Notes: a model not told the origin generated them from the letters alone. Numbered from the stretch's first letter, positions 10,982 through 18,240 are shown. The stretch: DNA of 33,946 nt from Gemmatimonas sp. (GCA_011390885.1 JAABRO010000016.1:28374-62319); one strand, 5' to 3'. Program-made: numbers and translations.

Positions 10982-11019
10982 GGGGCTCCCCGTCGGGAAC
11001 AACCCGTCGGGGACTCCCC
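10982..11019 (+). terminator. Hairpin after priA (terminator-like, G4/C4 type)
   Basis: Immediately after the priA stop, GGGG (10982-10985) pairs with CCCC (11016-11019), CCCC (10988-10991) with GGGG (11009-11012), and GGG (10995-10997) with CCC (11003-11005). This leaves small internal loops and an AACAA apex. There is no U-run, so intrinsic termination is plausible but unproven. The sequence resembles the repeat in the Fur-family gene. Confidence 0.5.
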
Positions 11020-11038
11020 GATGGCACGGACGGCCGAT

Positions 11039-11069
11039 GTGGGTGTACGTAGAGGCAGTTCTCACCCAC
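11039..11069 (+). other. Hairpin in leader of the baeRF-like gene
   Basis: GTGGGTG (11039-11045) and CACCCAC (11063-11069) form a perfect 7-bp stem with a 17-base loop. It ends a few bases before the GAGGAG ribosome-binding site of the next gene. It may modulate translation or be the foot of a terminator; nothing more can be read from it. Confidence 0.3.
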
Positions 11070-11084
11070 AGCCGAGGAGCACGC

Positions 11085-12194
11085 ATGCTTGGTTCCGATG
11101 CCCTCGTGACGCTCGTACGCGAATCGCACGACGTCGTCACCCTCTCCGTGTACATCGACGGCCGGGTCTCCGATCCGGTGATGCGCACCCGCTGGCGCAC
11201 CGAGCTCCAGAACGCCCTCGACGTGGTGCGGGCCGGTGTGCCCGATCTCGAACGCGAGCCCTTCCTGATCTGCGAAACACGCCTGGAGCAGGTGCTCTCG
11301 CGCTTCGACGGTGCGATCGGCTCGCCGGGCTTCGTCGCCTTCGTCACGCCCGACCAGGTGCGCTTTGCCGAGCCCGTGGCCACGCCCATGCCCACGATCG
11401 CGTTCTGGTCGCGCGGCGCTCGCGTGGCCCCCTATGTGCGCGCCCTCGAGCACGAGCGGCCGGTGCTCGCGGTGATCGGTGGCAGCCGTGAAGTCCGCCT
11501 GTATCGGTGGCACGTGGGATCGCTGCAGCGGCTCGACTCGATCACGGCGCGCGACGTGCGCGAGGACAGCGAGGCGCCCGACCGGGCGCGCACCGGCAGC
11601 GACGCGGGTGGCCATCGCAATGTGCGTGGTGCCACCGGCGCGGACGACGCGCAGCGGGTGCACGATGAAGTCGTGCACCGGCTCGTGAACGAGACGGTGG
11701 AGCGCGTGGTGCAGCTGGCGGGCGGCAGCGGATGGGTCGTGCTCGGGGGGGCCAAGGACATCGTGCCGCGGGTGCTCACGGCACTGCCGCGCCAGGTGGC
11801 CGAGCGCACGCTGGTGCACCCCGGCATGAAGACGAAGGCGACGATCGCCGACATTCGGGCGGCAGTGGAGGAGGGGGCGGCCCGCCTGCGGCACGCGCGA
11901 GAGCAGCGGCTGGTGTCGGAGCTGGTCGAGCGGGCGCACAAGAACGCGCGCGCCACCGTCGGACTCGGCCCGACGCGGTCGGCGATCGAGCTCGGCGCCG
12001 TCGAGGAGTTGCTGCTCACGGCGGCGGCCTGGGCGGCGCACCCGAGCGAGGTGGAGCAGGTGGTGTCGGGCACGCTCATGCAGGGCGGCGTGGTGGAGCA
12101 CGTGGACGGCGACGCCGCGCGCACCCTCGACGCGCAGGGGGGCGGGGTGGGGGCGCTGCTGCGCTTCCCGGCTCCGCCGCAGATCCGGCCGTGA
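11085..12194 (+). CDS. baeRF-like (bacterial release-factor-fold) protein
   Basis: 369 residues with the layout of the bacterial archaeo-eukaryotic release-factor (baeRF) families. The N-terminal domain opens 'VVTLSVYIDGRVSDPVMRTRWRTELQNAL'. A middle eRF1-like domain spans 'HRLVNETVERVVQLAGGSGWVVLGGAKDIVPRVL', and a C-terminal L7Ae-like domain includes 'SAIELGAVEELLLTAAAW'. No GGQ peptidyl-hydrolysis motif is visible, so a release-factor function cannot be assumed; these families are thought to act on ribosomes or tRNA, but their roles are largely unproven. A disordered, Asp/Arg/Gly-rich insert lies near residues 165-195. ATG 11085 is chosen because GAGGAG stands about 5 bases before it; an in-frame ATG at 11037 lies inside the leader hairpin region. 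Family assignment is by pattern; the exact baeRF subfamily is uncertain. Confidence 0.65.
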   Translation: MLGSDALVTLVRESHDVVTLSVYIDGRVSDPVMRTRWRTELQNALDVVRAGVPDLEREPFLICETRLEQVLSRFDGAIGSPGFVAFVTPDQVRFAEPVATPMPTIAFWSRGARVAPYVRALEHERPVLAVIGGSREVRLYRWHVGSLQRLDSITARDVREDSEAPDRARTGSDAGGHRNVRGATGADDAQRVHDEVVHRLVNETVERVVQLAGGSGWVVLGGAKDIVPRVLTALPRQVAERTLVHPGMKTKATIADIRAAVEEGAARLRHAREQRLVSELVERAHKNARATVGLGPTRSAIELGAVEELLLTAAAWAAHPSEVEQVVSGTLMQGGVVEHVDGDAARTLDAQGGGVGALLRFPAPPQIRP

Positions 12195-12239
12195 GGCCGC
12201 GGCACCGAGGCCCGTTGCACTGAGGCCGTGGTCGAGGGG

Positions 12240-12270
12240 CTGACCGGCCCTCGTTCGGGGTGGCTATCTT
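12240..12270 (+). promoter_or_regulatory. Candidate promoter, possibly leaderless
   Basis: TATCTT at 12265-12270 fits a -10 element and CTGACC at 12240-12245 is a poor -35 at 19 bases' spacing. Transcription starting 6-7 bases after the -10 would begin at or next to the ATG at 12277. The gene also lacks a Shine-Dalgarno sequence (a run of T precedes it), so a leaderless mRNA is suggested. Confidence 0.4.
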
Positions 12271-12276
12271 TTTTCG

Positions 12277-13452
12277 ATGTCGATTGCCACCCCGAGCGTC
12301 TCGTTCCAGCCCAATGGGCTGCTCCGTTCCATCCCGCCGTACGTCTTCTGGGAGCTCGAGGCGCGCAAGCACGCGCATCGGGCCGCCGGCCGCACGCTGC
12401 TCGATCTCGGCATCGGCAGCCCGGACCAGCCGGTGCCCGAGGTCGTGGTCTCGCACCTCCAGGAAGCCGCCGGACGTCGTGAGTTGAGCGCGTACCCGCC
12501 GTTTCGCGGCCATCCGGAGCTGCTGGCTGCCGCCTCCGACTATCTCTTCGATCGTTTCGGGGTGGCGACCGATCCGACGCGCCATTTCGTGTCGGTGGCC
12601 GGCAGCAAGGAGGGGCTCACGGAGCTCATCCTCGCGCTCTGCGAGCCCGGTGATGTCGTGCTCGTGCCCGAGATCTACTACCCGGTGTACGTGCGCGCGT
12701 CGCAACTCGCGCGCGCCGAACCCGTGCTGGTGCCGTTCACCGCCGACGGTCGGCTCGACCTCGACGCCGTCGATCCGGCGCTGGTGGCGCGCGCGCGGGT
12801 GCTCATTGCGAACTATCCGTGCAATCCGACCACGGCCACGGTGGAGCTTGCCGACTACGCGCGCCTCGTGCAGTTCGCGCGGGCGCATGGCGTGCTGCTG
12901 GTGAGCGACCTGGCCTACGCGGAGCTCGGGTTCGATGGCTATCGCCCGCCGAGCGCGCTGCAGGTGCCGGGCGCGATGGACTGCACCGTCGAGCTGCACA
13001 CGGCGTCGAAGAGCTTCAACATGGCGAGCTTCCGCGTCGGGTTCGTCGTGGGCAATGCCGACGTGATTTCCGCGCTCGACACGTACCGCTCGAACACCGG
13101 GTACGGCAGCGCCTCGCTGCCGCAGATCGGGGCGGCGGCAGCCTTCCGCAACTACCGCGACATCGTGCCGCCGATCGTGGCCGAGTATGCGCGCCGCCGC
13201 GACGCGCTCGTGACGGCGTTCACCGAGGCCGGCTGGGCTCCCGTGACGCCGAAGGCGACCATGTACCTGTGGCAGTCGATCCCCGCCGGATTCGACGACT
13301 GGGGATGGGTGGAGCACTGCATGACGACGCACGGCGTGGTCGTCACGCCGGGGCTCGCCTTCGGTGAGGCGGGTCGTGGCCGATTCCGGATGTCGTTCGT
13401 GCAGCCGGCCGAGAAGCTCACCGACGCGGCGAGAGCCCTCGCGCGCGGCTAG
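12277..13452 (+). CDS. Class I/II PLP-dependent aminotransferase
   Basis: 391 residues, fold-type I aminotransferase of the family containing LL-diaminopimelate and alanine/aspartate aminotransferases. PLP-binding features: 'GSKEGLTEL' (phosphate-loop region, ~109-117), Asn183 in 'YPCNPTTA', Asp211 and Tyr214 in 'VSDLAYAEL', Schiff-base Lys245 in 'HTASKSFN', and Arg253 in 'FRVGF'. The C-terminal 'RGRFRMSFVQP' carries the Arg that binds the substrate carboxylate. The 'NPTTATVE' and 'SKSFNMASFRVGF' segments resemble the DapL/AlaT-like group, but specificity cannot be fixed from sequence. The ATG directly follows a TATCTT -10-like box with no ribosome-binding site. Flanked by a baeRF-like gene on one side and convergent yceI on the other, so it is probably a single transcription unit. 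Confidence 0.88.
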   Translation: MSIATPSVSFQPNGLLRSIPPYVFWELEARKHAHRAAGRTLLDLGIGSPDQPVPEVVVSHLQEAAGRRELSAYPPFRGHPELLAAASDYLFDRFGVATDPTRHFVSVAGSKEGLTELILALCEPGDVVLVPEIYYPVYVRASQLARAEPVLVPFTADGRLDLDAVDPALVARARVLIANYPCNPTTATVELADYARLVQFARAHGVLLVSDLAYAELGFDGYRPPSALQVPGAMDCTVELHTASKSFNMASFRVGFVVGNADVISALDTYRSNTGYGSASLPQIGAAAAFRNYRDIVPPIVAEYARRRDALVTAFTEAGWAPVTPKATMYLWQSIPAGFDDWGWVEHCMTTHGVVVTPGLAFGEAGRGRFRMSFVQPAEKLTDAARALARG

Positions 13453-13470
13453 GACCGCGCACGAAGGCTC
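13431..13470. terminator. Two-part hairpin at the aminotransferase 3' end
   Basis: GAGAGCC (13431-13437) pairs with GGCTCTC (13464-13470), and inside it GCGCGG (13441-13446) pairs with CCGCGC (13453-13458), with the stop codon in the loop. It lies between convergent genes and lacks a T-run, so it is a likely but unproven transcription stop. Confidence 0.5.
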
Positions 13471-13481
13471 TCGCGAGGGGC

Positions 13482-13499
13482 GTCGGCGCGGGATCGCGC
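13482..13499. terminator. Short GC hairpin between convergent genes
   Basis: CGGCGCG (13482-13488), loop GGAT and CGCGCCG (13493-13499) form a perfect 7-bp stem 17 bases from the end of yceI. It could serve as a terminator for either convergent gene; there is no T-run. Confidence 0.45.
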
Positions 13500-13515
13500 C
13501 GCCGAGGGGCTGTGC

Positions 13516-14100
13516 TTACTTCTGCGCGCCCGGGTTCTGCACCGCGATGTCCCACTGCACGGTGACGTCGTCCTTGATCGGATTCACGCGCGAGTCGTAG
13601 CTCACGCCGTACTCGGTGCGCTTGAGCACGAACTCACCGCGGAAGCGGCCCATGCCCTCCTCGTAGAACACCATCGTGGCCGGCACGACGACGCGCTTGG
13701 TCGTGCCGCGGATCGTGAGGTCACCCTCGATGTCGAGCATGCCCTCGGCCTTCGTGCGCACGGCCGTCGACTTGAAGGTGATCGTGGGGTGCTTCTCGAC
13801 GTCGAAGAAGTCGGCGCTCTTGAGGTGCGTGTCACGACGCTCCACGCGCGTGTCGATGGACGAGGCGTCGATCGAGATCGAGACCGAGGAGGCCGCCATG
13901 TTGGCCGGGTCGAGCGCGATCGTGGCGTCCCACGCGCCGAAGTGGCCACGGGCGCTGATGAGGCGCGAGTCGGCGATGAAGTTGATCTGGCTGTGGGCCT
14001 TGTCCACGACGTGCGGCACGGGCGCGATGGGCGTGAACGGACGGGCGGCGACGAGCGCCAGGGGCAGGGCGAGCACGACGGCAAGACGACGGACGGACAT
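13516..14100 (-). CDS. YceI family periplasmic protein
   Basis: 194 residues. A signal peptide (residues ~1-19, basic start then 'LAVVLALPLALVAA') leads into a YceI lipocalin-like domain: 'VDKAHSQINFIADSRLISARGHFGAWDATIALDP', 'SSVSISIDASSIDTRVERRDTHLKSADFFDVEKHPTITFKST', 'DIEGDLTIRGTTKRVVVPA'. YceI proteins are eight-stranded antiparallel barrels that bind polyisoprenoid or amphiphilic lipids in the periplasm; some are induced by base or osmotic stress. ATG 14100 is chosen because it gives a clean signal peptide and has GAGGTC about 5 bases upstream; the frame is open further upstream without homology. A good promoter lies at 14163-14191. Confidence 0.92.
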   Translation of the reverse strand: MSVRRLAVVLALPLALVAARPFTPIAPVPHVVDKAHSQINFIADSRLISARGHFGAWDATIALDPANMAASSVSISIDASSIDTRVERRDTHLKSADFFDVEKHPTITFKSTAVRTKAEGMLDIEGDLTIRGTTKRVVVPATMVFYEEGMGRFRGEFVLKRTEYGVSYDSRVNPIKDDVTVQWDIAVQNPGAQK

Positions 14101-14402
14101 GAATGACCTCGAAGGAGTCGGATTGGGCGTGGTGAGCGGGGCGGAACCGCCCCGACACCGCAAAAGTATCTTAGTAGTGAGGCAAACGCAACCGAGGCCG
14201 ATTTTGTGCCCACGACCTCGATCCGGCCACACCCTGTACCGCACTCGTCCGGGTGGCGATCTTGCGAGGGTACGATCGAAGGGGCTGCCCCATGGGGCGC
14301 GTCCCGTTGCTTCCTGTGCGCTTCGCCGGAGTTCGCCGTGAACACTTTCGCCAGTCGCATGTCGCCCACTGCCTCCGCCGGCCTGCGCAGCGAGGCCGCG
14401 GC
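14101..14402. other. Divergent intergenic region, yceI / hypothetical gene
   Basis: This 302-base gap between divergent genes holds the yceI promoter on the minus strand. On the plus strand I see only a weak GATCTT/TACGAT AT-richer patch (14259-14276) that might serve the downstream gene. In-frame starts at 14253 and 14340 exist upstream of the preferred ATG 14403, so the second half could be coding for a longer N-terminus. No repeats or RNA genes are recognised. Confidence 0.4.
14163..14191 (-). promoter_or_regulatory. Candidate sigma-70 promoter for yceI
   Basis: Read on the minus strand, TTGCGT (14191-14186) and TACTTT (14168-14163) are separated by exactly 17 bases, a good -35/-10 pair. 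The predicted transcript would have a leader of roughly 55 bases before ATG 14100. The AT-rich stretch stands out in otherwise GC-rich sequence. Confidence 0.55.
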
Positions 14403-15044
14403 ATGACGGCACCGGTCACGGTGGACAATCGCCGGCCGGTCACCGAGTCGGCCGAGCGCTTTCTGCGGGCGATCATCGCGGACGTGCCGGTGGACCGGCT
14501 CGCCGAGCTGCACCTCTTCACCACGCTGCGTCAGGGCGTGTACGAGTCCGGCGTGGCCGTGATCGCCGCCTGGCCGCTCGGCACGCCGCGGCCCGAGCCG
14601 GTCGCCACTCCCACCGACGACCCGTCGACCGACGCACCACCGGCCGAGGACCCGTTGGCGGCATCGACACCGACCGACGATCCAGCCACCGACGCACCGA
14701 CCACCGACGCACCGTCCGCCGAAGACTCCACGTCGGACACCGCATCGGACGCAGACGCGACCAGCGCGAACGCGAGCGCTGCCGACAGCGCCCGCCACAC
14801 CATCTACACCGCGCGCTACCGGCTCGTCGTGAAGGGCCCGGATCGCGGCCGATGGGAGTTCGAGTGTGTGGCCGAGGCGGACGCGCCGCTCATCACCGCG
14901 GAGAACGTCGTGCGTGGTGTGCAGCGTCGCAGTGGCGACCTCGATGCGCCGACGCGCTATGACGCCGCGGACCTGCGTCACGTGCTCCGCCTCGACACGG
15001 CGTCGGCCGCCATGACGCCAGCCGCGGGGGCGCCGGCGGCATGA
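14403..15044 (+). CDS. Hypothetical protein with acidic Thr/Asp/Pro linker
   Basis: 213 residues in three parts. The N-terminal ~60 residues look folded ('ESAERFLRAIIADVPVDRLAELHLF', then 'GVYESGVAVIAAWPLG'). A low-complexity acidic linker (~66-130) is built from loose repeats of 'PTDDPSTDAP' and 'SAEDS' type. The C-terminal ~80 residues ('YTARYRLVVKGPDRGRWEFECVAEAD..') look like beta-strands. I do not recognise the family and no signal peptide is present. GAGG about 7 bases before ATG 14403 supports that start. It overlaps the Fur-family gene by 4 bases (ATGA), so the two are co-translated; a role linked to metal or redox homeostasis would be guilt by association only. Confidence 0.65.
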   Translation: MTAPVTVDNRRPVTESAERFLRAIIADVPVDRLAELHLFTTLRQGVYESGVAVIAAWPLGTPRPEPVATPTDDPSTDAPPAEDPLAASTPTDDPATDAPTTDAPSAEDSTSDTASDADATSANASAADSARHTIYTARYRLVVKGPDRGRWEFECVAEADAPLITAENVVRGVQRRSGDLDAPTRYDAADLRHVLRLDTASAAMTPAAGAPAA

Positions 15045-15613
15045 GCACGGGCGCGGTCGTCGGAACGGCCCGCACGGCGCAGCAGGGGCGCGAGGCATTT
15101 CGTGCCTGGCTGCGTGAGCACGGCCTGCCCGTCACCAACCAGCGGCTCGCGATCGCCGAGGTCGTGATCAGTTCGGCCGATCACCTCTCCGCCGAGGAAG
15201 TGGCGCAGGGGCTCGAAGCGCACGGCGAGAAGGCCGGCACCGCCACCGTGTACCGCACCCTCGACCTGCTCGTGAAGAGTGGCCTCGTGGTGGAGCGCGA
15301 CTTCGGCGAGGGATTCCGTCGCTTCGAGGCCGCGCGTGACGTGCCGCACCACGAGCACCTGCTGTGCACCGTGTGCGGCGCCGTGCAGGAGTTTCGCGAC
15401 GAGCGCCTCGAGCGCATGACCACCATCATCGCCGAGGCGCACGACTTCGCGCGCCATCGGCACCGGCTCGTGATCCAGGGCGTGTGCGGCGCATGCCGTC
15501 GCGGCAATCGTGCCGTCGCCCCATCAGGGGCATCCCCATCGGGGGCATCCCCATCGGGGGCATCCCCATCGGGGGCATCCCCGTCAGGATCCTCCACACG
15601 CGCCGACCGCTGA
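15041..15613 (+). CDS. Fur-family metalloregulator (Fur/PerR-like) with PSGAS tail
   Basis: 190 residues. The winged-helix DNA-binding domain ('LPVTNQRLAIAEVVISSADHLSAEEV', recognition helix 'GTATVYRTLDLLVKSGLV') precedes a dimerisation domain with 'HHEHLLC' (regulatory metal site) and the structural Zn site Cys109-x2-Cys112 and Cys149-x2-Cys152. It would bind an operator as a metal-loaded dimer and repress iron, zinc or peroxide genes; which metal cannot be decided here. After Cys152 a ~38-residue tail contains near-identical PSGAS pentapeptides encoded by a 15-bp tandem repeat; typical Fur proteins end shortly after this cysteine pair. It overlaps the upstream gene (ATGA) and ends 8 bases before ccdA, suggesting an operon. 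Confidence 0.92.
   Translation: MSTGAVVGTARTAQQGREAFRAWLREHGLPVTNQRLAIAEVVISSADHLSAEEVAQGLEAHGEKAGTATVYRTLDLLVKSGLVVERDFGEGFRRFEAARDVPHHEHLLCTVCGAVQEFRDERLERMTTIIAEAHDFARHRHRLVIQGVCGACRRGNRAVAPSGASPSGASPSGASPSGASPSGSSTRADR
15519..15593 (+). repeat. 15-bp tandem repeat, five units, in the Fur-family gene
   Basis: Unit CCCCATCGGGGGCAT: three identical copies at 15534-15578, with diverged copies at 15519-15533 (one substitution) and 15579-15593 (several changes). The period of 15 keeps frame and encodes PSGAS repeats. G4/C4 blocks alternate, so single strands could form hairpins. Copy number is likely to vary between strains (inference). Confidence 0.9.
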
Positions 15614-15621
15614 CCGTCCCC

Positions 15622-16344
15622 ATGGAACCCACCGTCGGACTCGCGCTCGCCTTCACGGCCGGCATCCTCAGCTTCCTCTCGCCCTGCGTGCTGCCGCTCA
15701 TCCCGAGCTACATCACGTTCATCACGGGCATGGGCTTCGAGGACGTCACCCGCTCACGACGCACCACGCTCGTGCACGCGCTGCTCTTCGTGCTCGGCTT
15801 CTCGCTGATCTTCGTGGCGCTCGGCATCGGCGCCACCGCGCTCGGCAGCCTGCTGCTCGCCTACCGCGACTGGATCAGCCGCGTTGGCGGCGTGCTCGTG
15901 ATCATCTTCGGCCTGTACATGCTGGGCGTCCTGCGCATCGGCGCGATGGCCAAGGACACGCGCGTGCACCTCTCCGACAAGCCGGTGGGCTATCTCGGCA
16001 CGGTGCTGGTGGGCATCGCCTTCGGCGCGGGATGGACGCCGTGCATCGGGCCCATCCTTGGCGCGATCCTCACCTACGCCAGCATGAGCGACGACCTGTC
16101 GCAGAGCATGCTGCTGCTCGCCACCTACTCGCTCGGCCTCGCCGTGCCGTTCCTCGTGAGCGCGCTCGCGATCGAGCGCTTCCTCGGCGCGTTCCAGAAG
16201 TTCCGCCGCCACCTGGGCACGGTGAACAAGATCTCCGGTGTGCTGCTCATCATCGTGGGCGTGCTCATGCTCACGAACTGGTTCACCGTGCTCGCCGGCT
16301 ACCTCGACAGCTTCACGCCCGAGTTCCTGCGCGAGCGGCTCTGA
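15622..16344 (+). CDS. ccdA: Cytochrome c biogenesis protein CcdA (thiol-disulfide conduit)
   Basis: 240 residues with six predicted membrane helices, the size of short CcdA (the DsbD membrane domain alone). The redox pair is Cys22 in 'LSPCVLP' and Cys141 in 'WTPCIGP', both within helices and in the conserved Pro-Cys context. It passes electrons from cytoplasmic thioredoxin across the inner membrane to extracytoplasmic thioredoxin-like proteins used in cytochrome c maturation or oxidative protein repair. ATG 15622 is 8 bases after the Fur-family stop; the frame is open upstream, but that part is only a shadow of the regulator gene. No thioredoxin-fold partner is present next to it in this window. 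Confidence 0.93.
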   Translation: MEPTVGLALAFTAGILSFLSPCVLPLIPSYITFITGMGFEDVTRSRRTTLVHALLFVLGFSLIFVALGIGATALGSLLLAYRDWISRVGGVLVIIFGLYMLGVLRIGAMAKDTRVHLSDKPVGYLGTVLVGIAFGAGWTPCIGPILGAILTYASMSDDLSQSMLLLATYSLGLAVPFLVSALAIERFLGAFQKFRRHLGTVNKISGVLLIIVGVLMLTNWFTVLAGYLDSFTPEFLRERL

Positions 16345-16358
16345 CGCGTCGGACGTCC

Positions 16359-16383
16359 CACGTCGCGCGGTGCGCGTGACGTG
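16359..16383. terminator. Bidirectional terminator hairpin, ccdA / ABC exporter
   Basis: CACGTC G CGCG (16359-16369), loop GTG and CGCG T GACGTG (16373-16383) form an 11-bp stem with one G-U pair. It lies between convergent genes, fitting a shared terminator, but has no T-run. Confidence 0.55.
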
Positions 16384-16398
16384 CGGCGCCGCGCGATG

Positions 16399-18240
16399 TC
16401 AGCCGACTTCGACTTCCTCGCGCAGCTCCTGCAGGTGCAGCAGCTGGGCGTACCGCCCGCCGCTGGCCATGAGCGCGTCGTGGCGCCCCGATTCCACGAC
16501 CTCGCCGTCGTCGAGCACCAGGATGTGGTCGGCGTCCCGCACCGCGCTCACGCGATGCGACGAGATGATCGCCGTGCGTCCCTCGAGCGCACCGCGCAGC
16601 CCGCGCAGGATCGCCGCTTCGGTGTTGGTGTCCACCGCACTGAGCGCATCGTCGAGCAGCACGAGCCGCGGGCGGCGGGCGAGCGCGCGCGCGAGGGCCG
16701 TGCGCTGCTTCTGTCCGCCGGAGAGGTTCACGCCGCGTTCCCCGAGCGTGGTGCCGAACCCGCCGGGCAGCGCGGAGAGCGTGTCGGTGAGCTGCGCGAC
16801 CTGCGTGGCCTCGATCACCTCGGGCGGCACGTCGTCGCCGAGCGGGACCGCGTGCTCGGCAGTGTGCGTGGGCGCGGCGTATGACGCCGGCTCGTCGCCC
16901 AGCCCGTACGCCACGTTCGAGCGAATGGTCTCGGAGAAGAGCAGCGTGTCCTGCGGCACGTAGCCGATCTCCGCGCGCAGCACCGACAGCGGCAGCGCGC
17001 GCGTGGGCACGCCGTCGAGGAAGATCTCTCCGCGCTGCGGGTCGTAGAGTCGCGGGATGAGGTCGAGCAGCGCGCTCTTGCCGCTGCCCGTCGCCCCCAC
17101 GATCGCCAGCGTGCTGCCGGCGGGCACCGTGAACGACACATCCTGCAGCACCCAGCGCGGCTCCTCGTCGGCGGCACCACCGGGATAGGCGAACCAGACG
17201 TGCTCGAACCGCAGCGCCCGTCCGCCCGTGGCGTCCGGCAGCGATGCCGTGCCGCCGTCTCGCACCTGCCGTGGTTCGGCGTCGAGAATCTCGAGCACGC
17301 GCGCCATCGACGCCGCGCCGCGCTGGAAGAGGTTGATCGTCCAGCCGAGCGCGATGAGCGGCCAGGTGAGCATGGCGAGGTAGATGCCGAAGGCCACGAA
17401 GGCGCCCACGGAGAGCGTGCCGTCGATGAGCTGTCGCCCGCCCACGCCGATCGTGATGGCACCACCGAGCCCTGCGAGCAGCGCGAAGCCGGGGTTCATG
17501 AGCCCGTTCAGCCGCGCGAGATGCATGTTGCGCTGCAGGTACTCCTCACCCGCGTCGGCGAAGCGCGCGATCTCGGCGGGCTCCTGCTGGTACGCGCGCA
17601 CCACGCGCACGCCTGCGAGGTTCTCCTGCGCGCGTGTGGTGAGCGTGCTGAACTGGGACTGCACCGATTCGAAGCGCTCGTGCACCGCGCGGCCGAGCCG
17701 GATCATGAGCACCGGCAGGCCGATCATGGGAAGCAGCGCGAAGAGCGTGAGCGACGGGCTGATGCGCACCATCATGATCAGCGCGAAGAGCGCGCCGAAA
17801 ATGGTGTTCACGAAGTACATGATCGCGGGCCCGGCGGCCATGCGCACGGCCTGCACGTCGTTGGTGAGGCGCGCCATGAGGTCGCCGGTGCGCCGCGCGC
17901 CGAACCATGTGGCGTCGAGCAGGAGCAGGCGGGCCATGGCATCGCGCCGCAGGTCGGTTTCGATGCGGCGGCTGATGCTGTTGAGCAGCTCCCGCATGCC
18001 GAAGCGGAACGCGCCGGCCACCGCGGCCGTGACGAGCATCACGGCGCCAAGCTGCCACAGGTCACCAACGTTCACGCCACGTTCCATCGCGTCGATGCCG
18101 CGGCGGAGCAGCCCGGGGATGGCGTTGGCGGCCGCGGACGCCGCGACCACGCACGCGAGCCCGAGGAACAGGCTCCGGCGGTAGGGACGGAAGTACGGGA
18201 GCAGACGCCGCAGGGCGACCCGCGAGGGCACGGATTTCAC
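16399..18240 (-). CDS. MsbA-like ABC exporter (fused TMD-NBD half-transporter)
   Basis: 613 residues. The N-terminal six-helix membrane domain ('LFLGLACVVAASAAANAIPGLL', 'LGAVMLVTAAVAGAFRFG', 'MYFVNTIFGALFALIMM', 'TLFALLPMIGLPVLMI', 'LAGLGGAITIGVGG', 'FVAFGIYLAMLTWPLIALG') precedes an ATPase domain: Walker A 'GATGSGKS', Q-loop 'GYVPQDTLLF', signature 'LSGGQKQR', Walker B 'LVLLDDALSAVD' and His switch 'ISSHR'. Such proteins dimerise in the inner membrane and export lipids, drugs or peptides; substrate unknown. An extra ~25-residue Ala/Pro/Asp-rich insertion lies between Q-loop and signature ('EPASYAAPTHTAEHAVP'). GTG 18240 or GTG 18231 is the start; no strong ribosome-binding site precedes either. 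The gene is divergent from the next lipoprotein gene. Confidence 0.93.
   Translation of the reverse strand: MKSVPSRVALRRLLPYFRPYRRSLFLGLACVVAASAAANAIPGLLRRGIDAMERGVNVGDLWQLGAVMLVTAAVAGAFRFGMRELLNSISRRIETDLRRDAMARLLLLDATWFGARRTGDLMARLTNDVQAVRMAAGPAIMYFVNTIFGALFALIMMVRISPSLTLFALLPMIGLPVLMIRLGRAVHERFESVQSQFSTLTTRAQENLAGVRVVRAYQQEPAEIARFADAGEEYLQRNMHLARLNGLMNPGFALLAGLGGAITIGVGGRQLIDGTLSVGAFVAFGIYLAMLTWPLIALGWTINLFQRGAASMARVLEILDAEPRQVRDGGTASLPDATGGRALRFEHVWFAYPGGAADEEPRWVLQDVSFTVPAGSTLAIVGATGSGKSALLDLIPRLYDPQRGEIFLDGVPTRALPLSVLRAEIGYVPQDTLLFSETIRSNVAYGLGDEPASYAAPTHTAEHAVPLGDDVPPEVIEATQVAQLTDTLSALPGGFGTTLGERGVNLSGGQKQRTALARALARRPRLVLLDDALSAVDTNTEAAILRGLRGALEGRTAIISSHRVSAVRDADHILVLDDGEVVESGRHDALMASGGRYAQLLHLQELREEVEVG

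Noticed and set aside
11085-12194. True peptide chain release factor
   Set aside because: No GGQ motif is visible and the fold order matches baeRF-type proteins rather than RF1/RF2 or eRF1.
15519-15593. CRISPR-like array
   Set aside because: Units are 15 bp, contiguous, without spacers, and translate in frame as PSGAS; no cas genes nearby.
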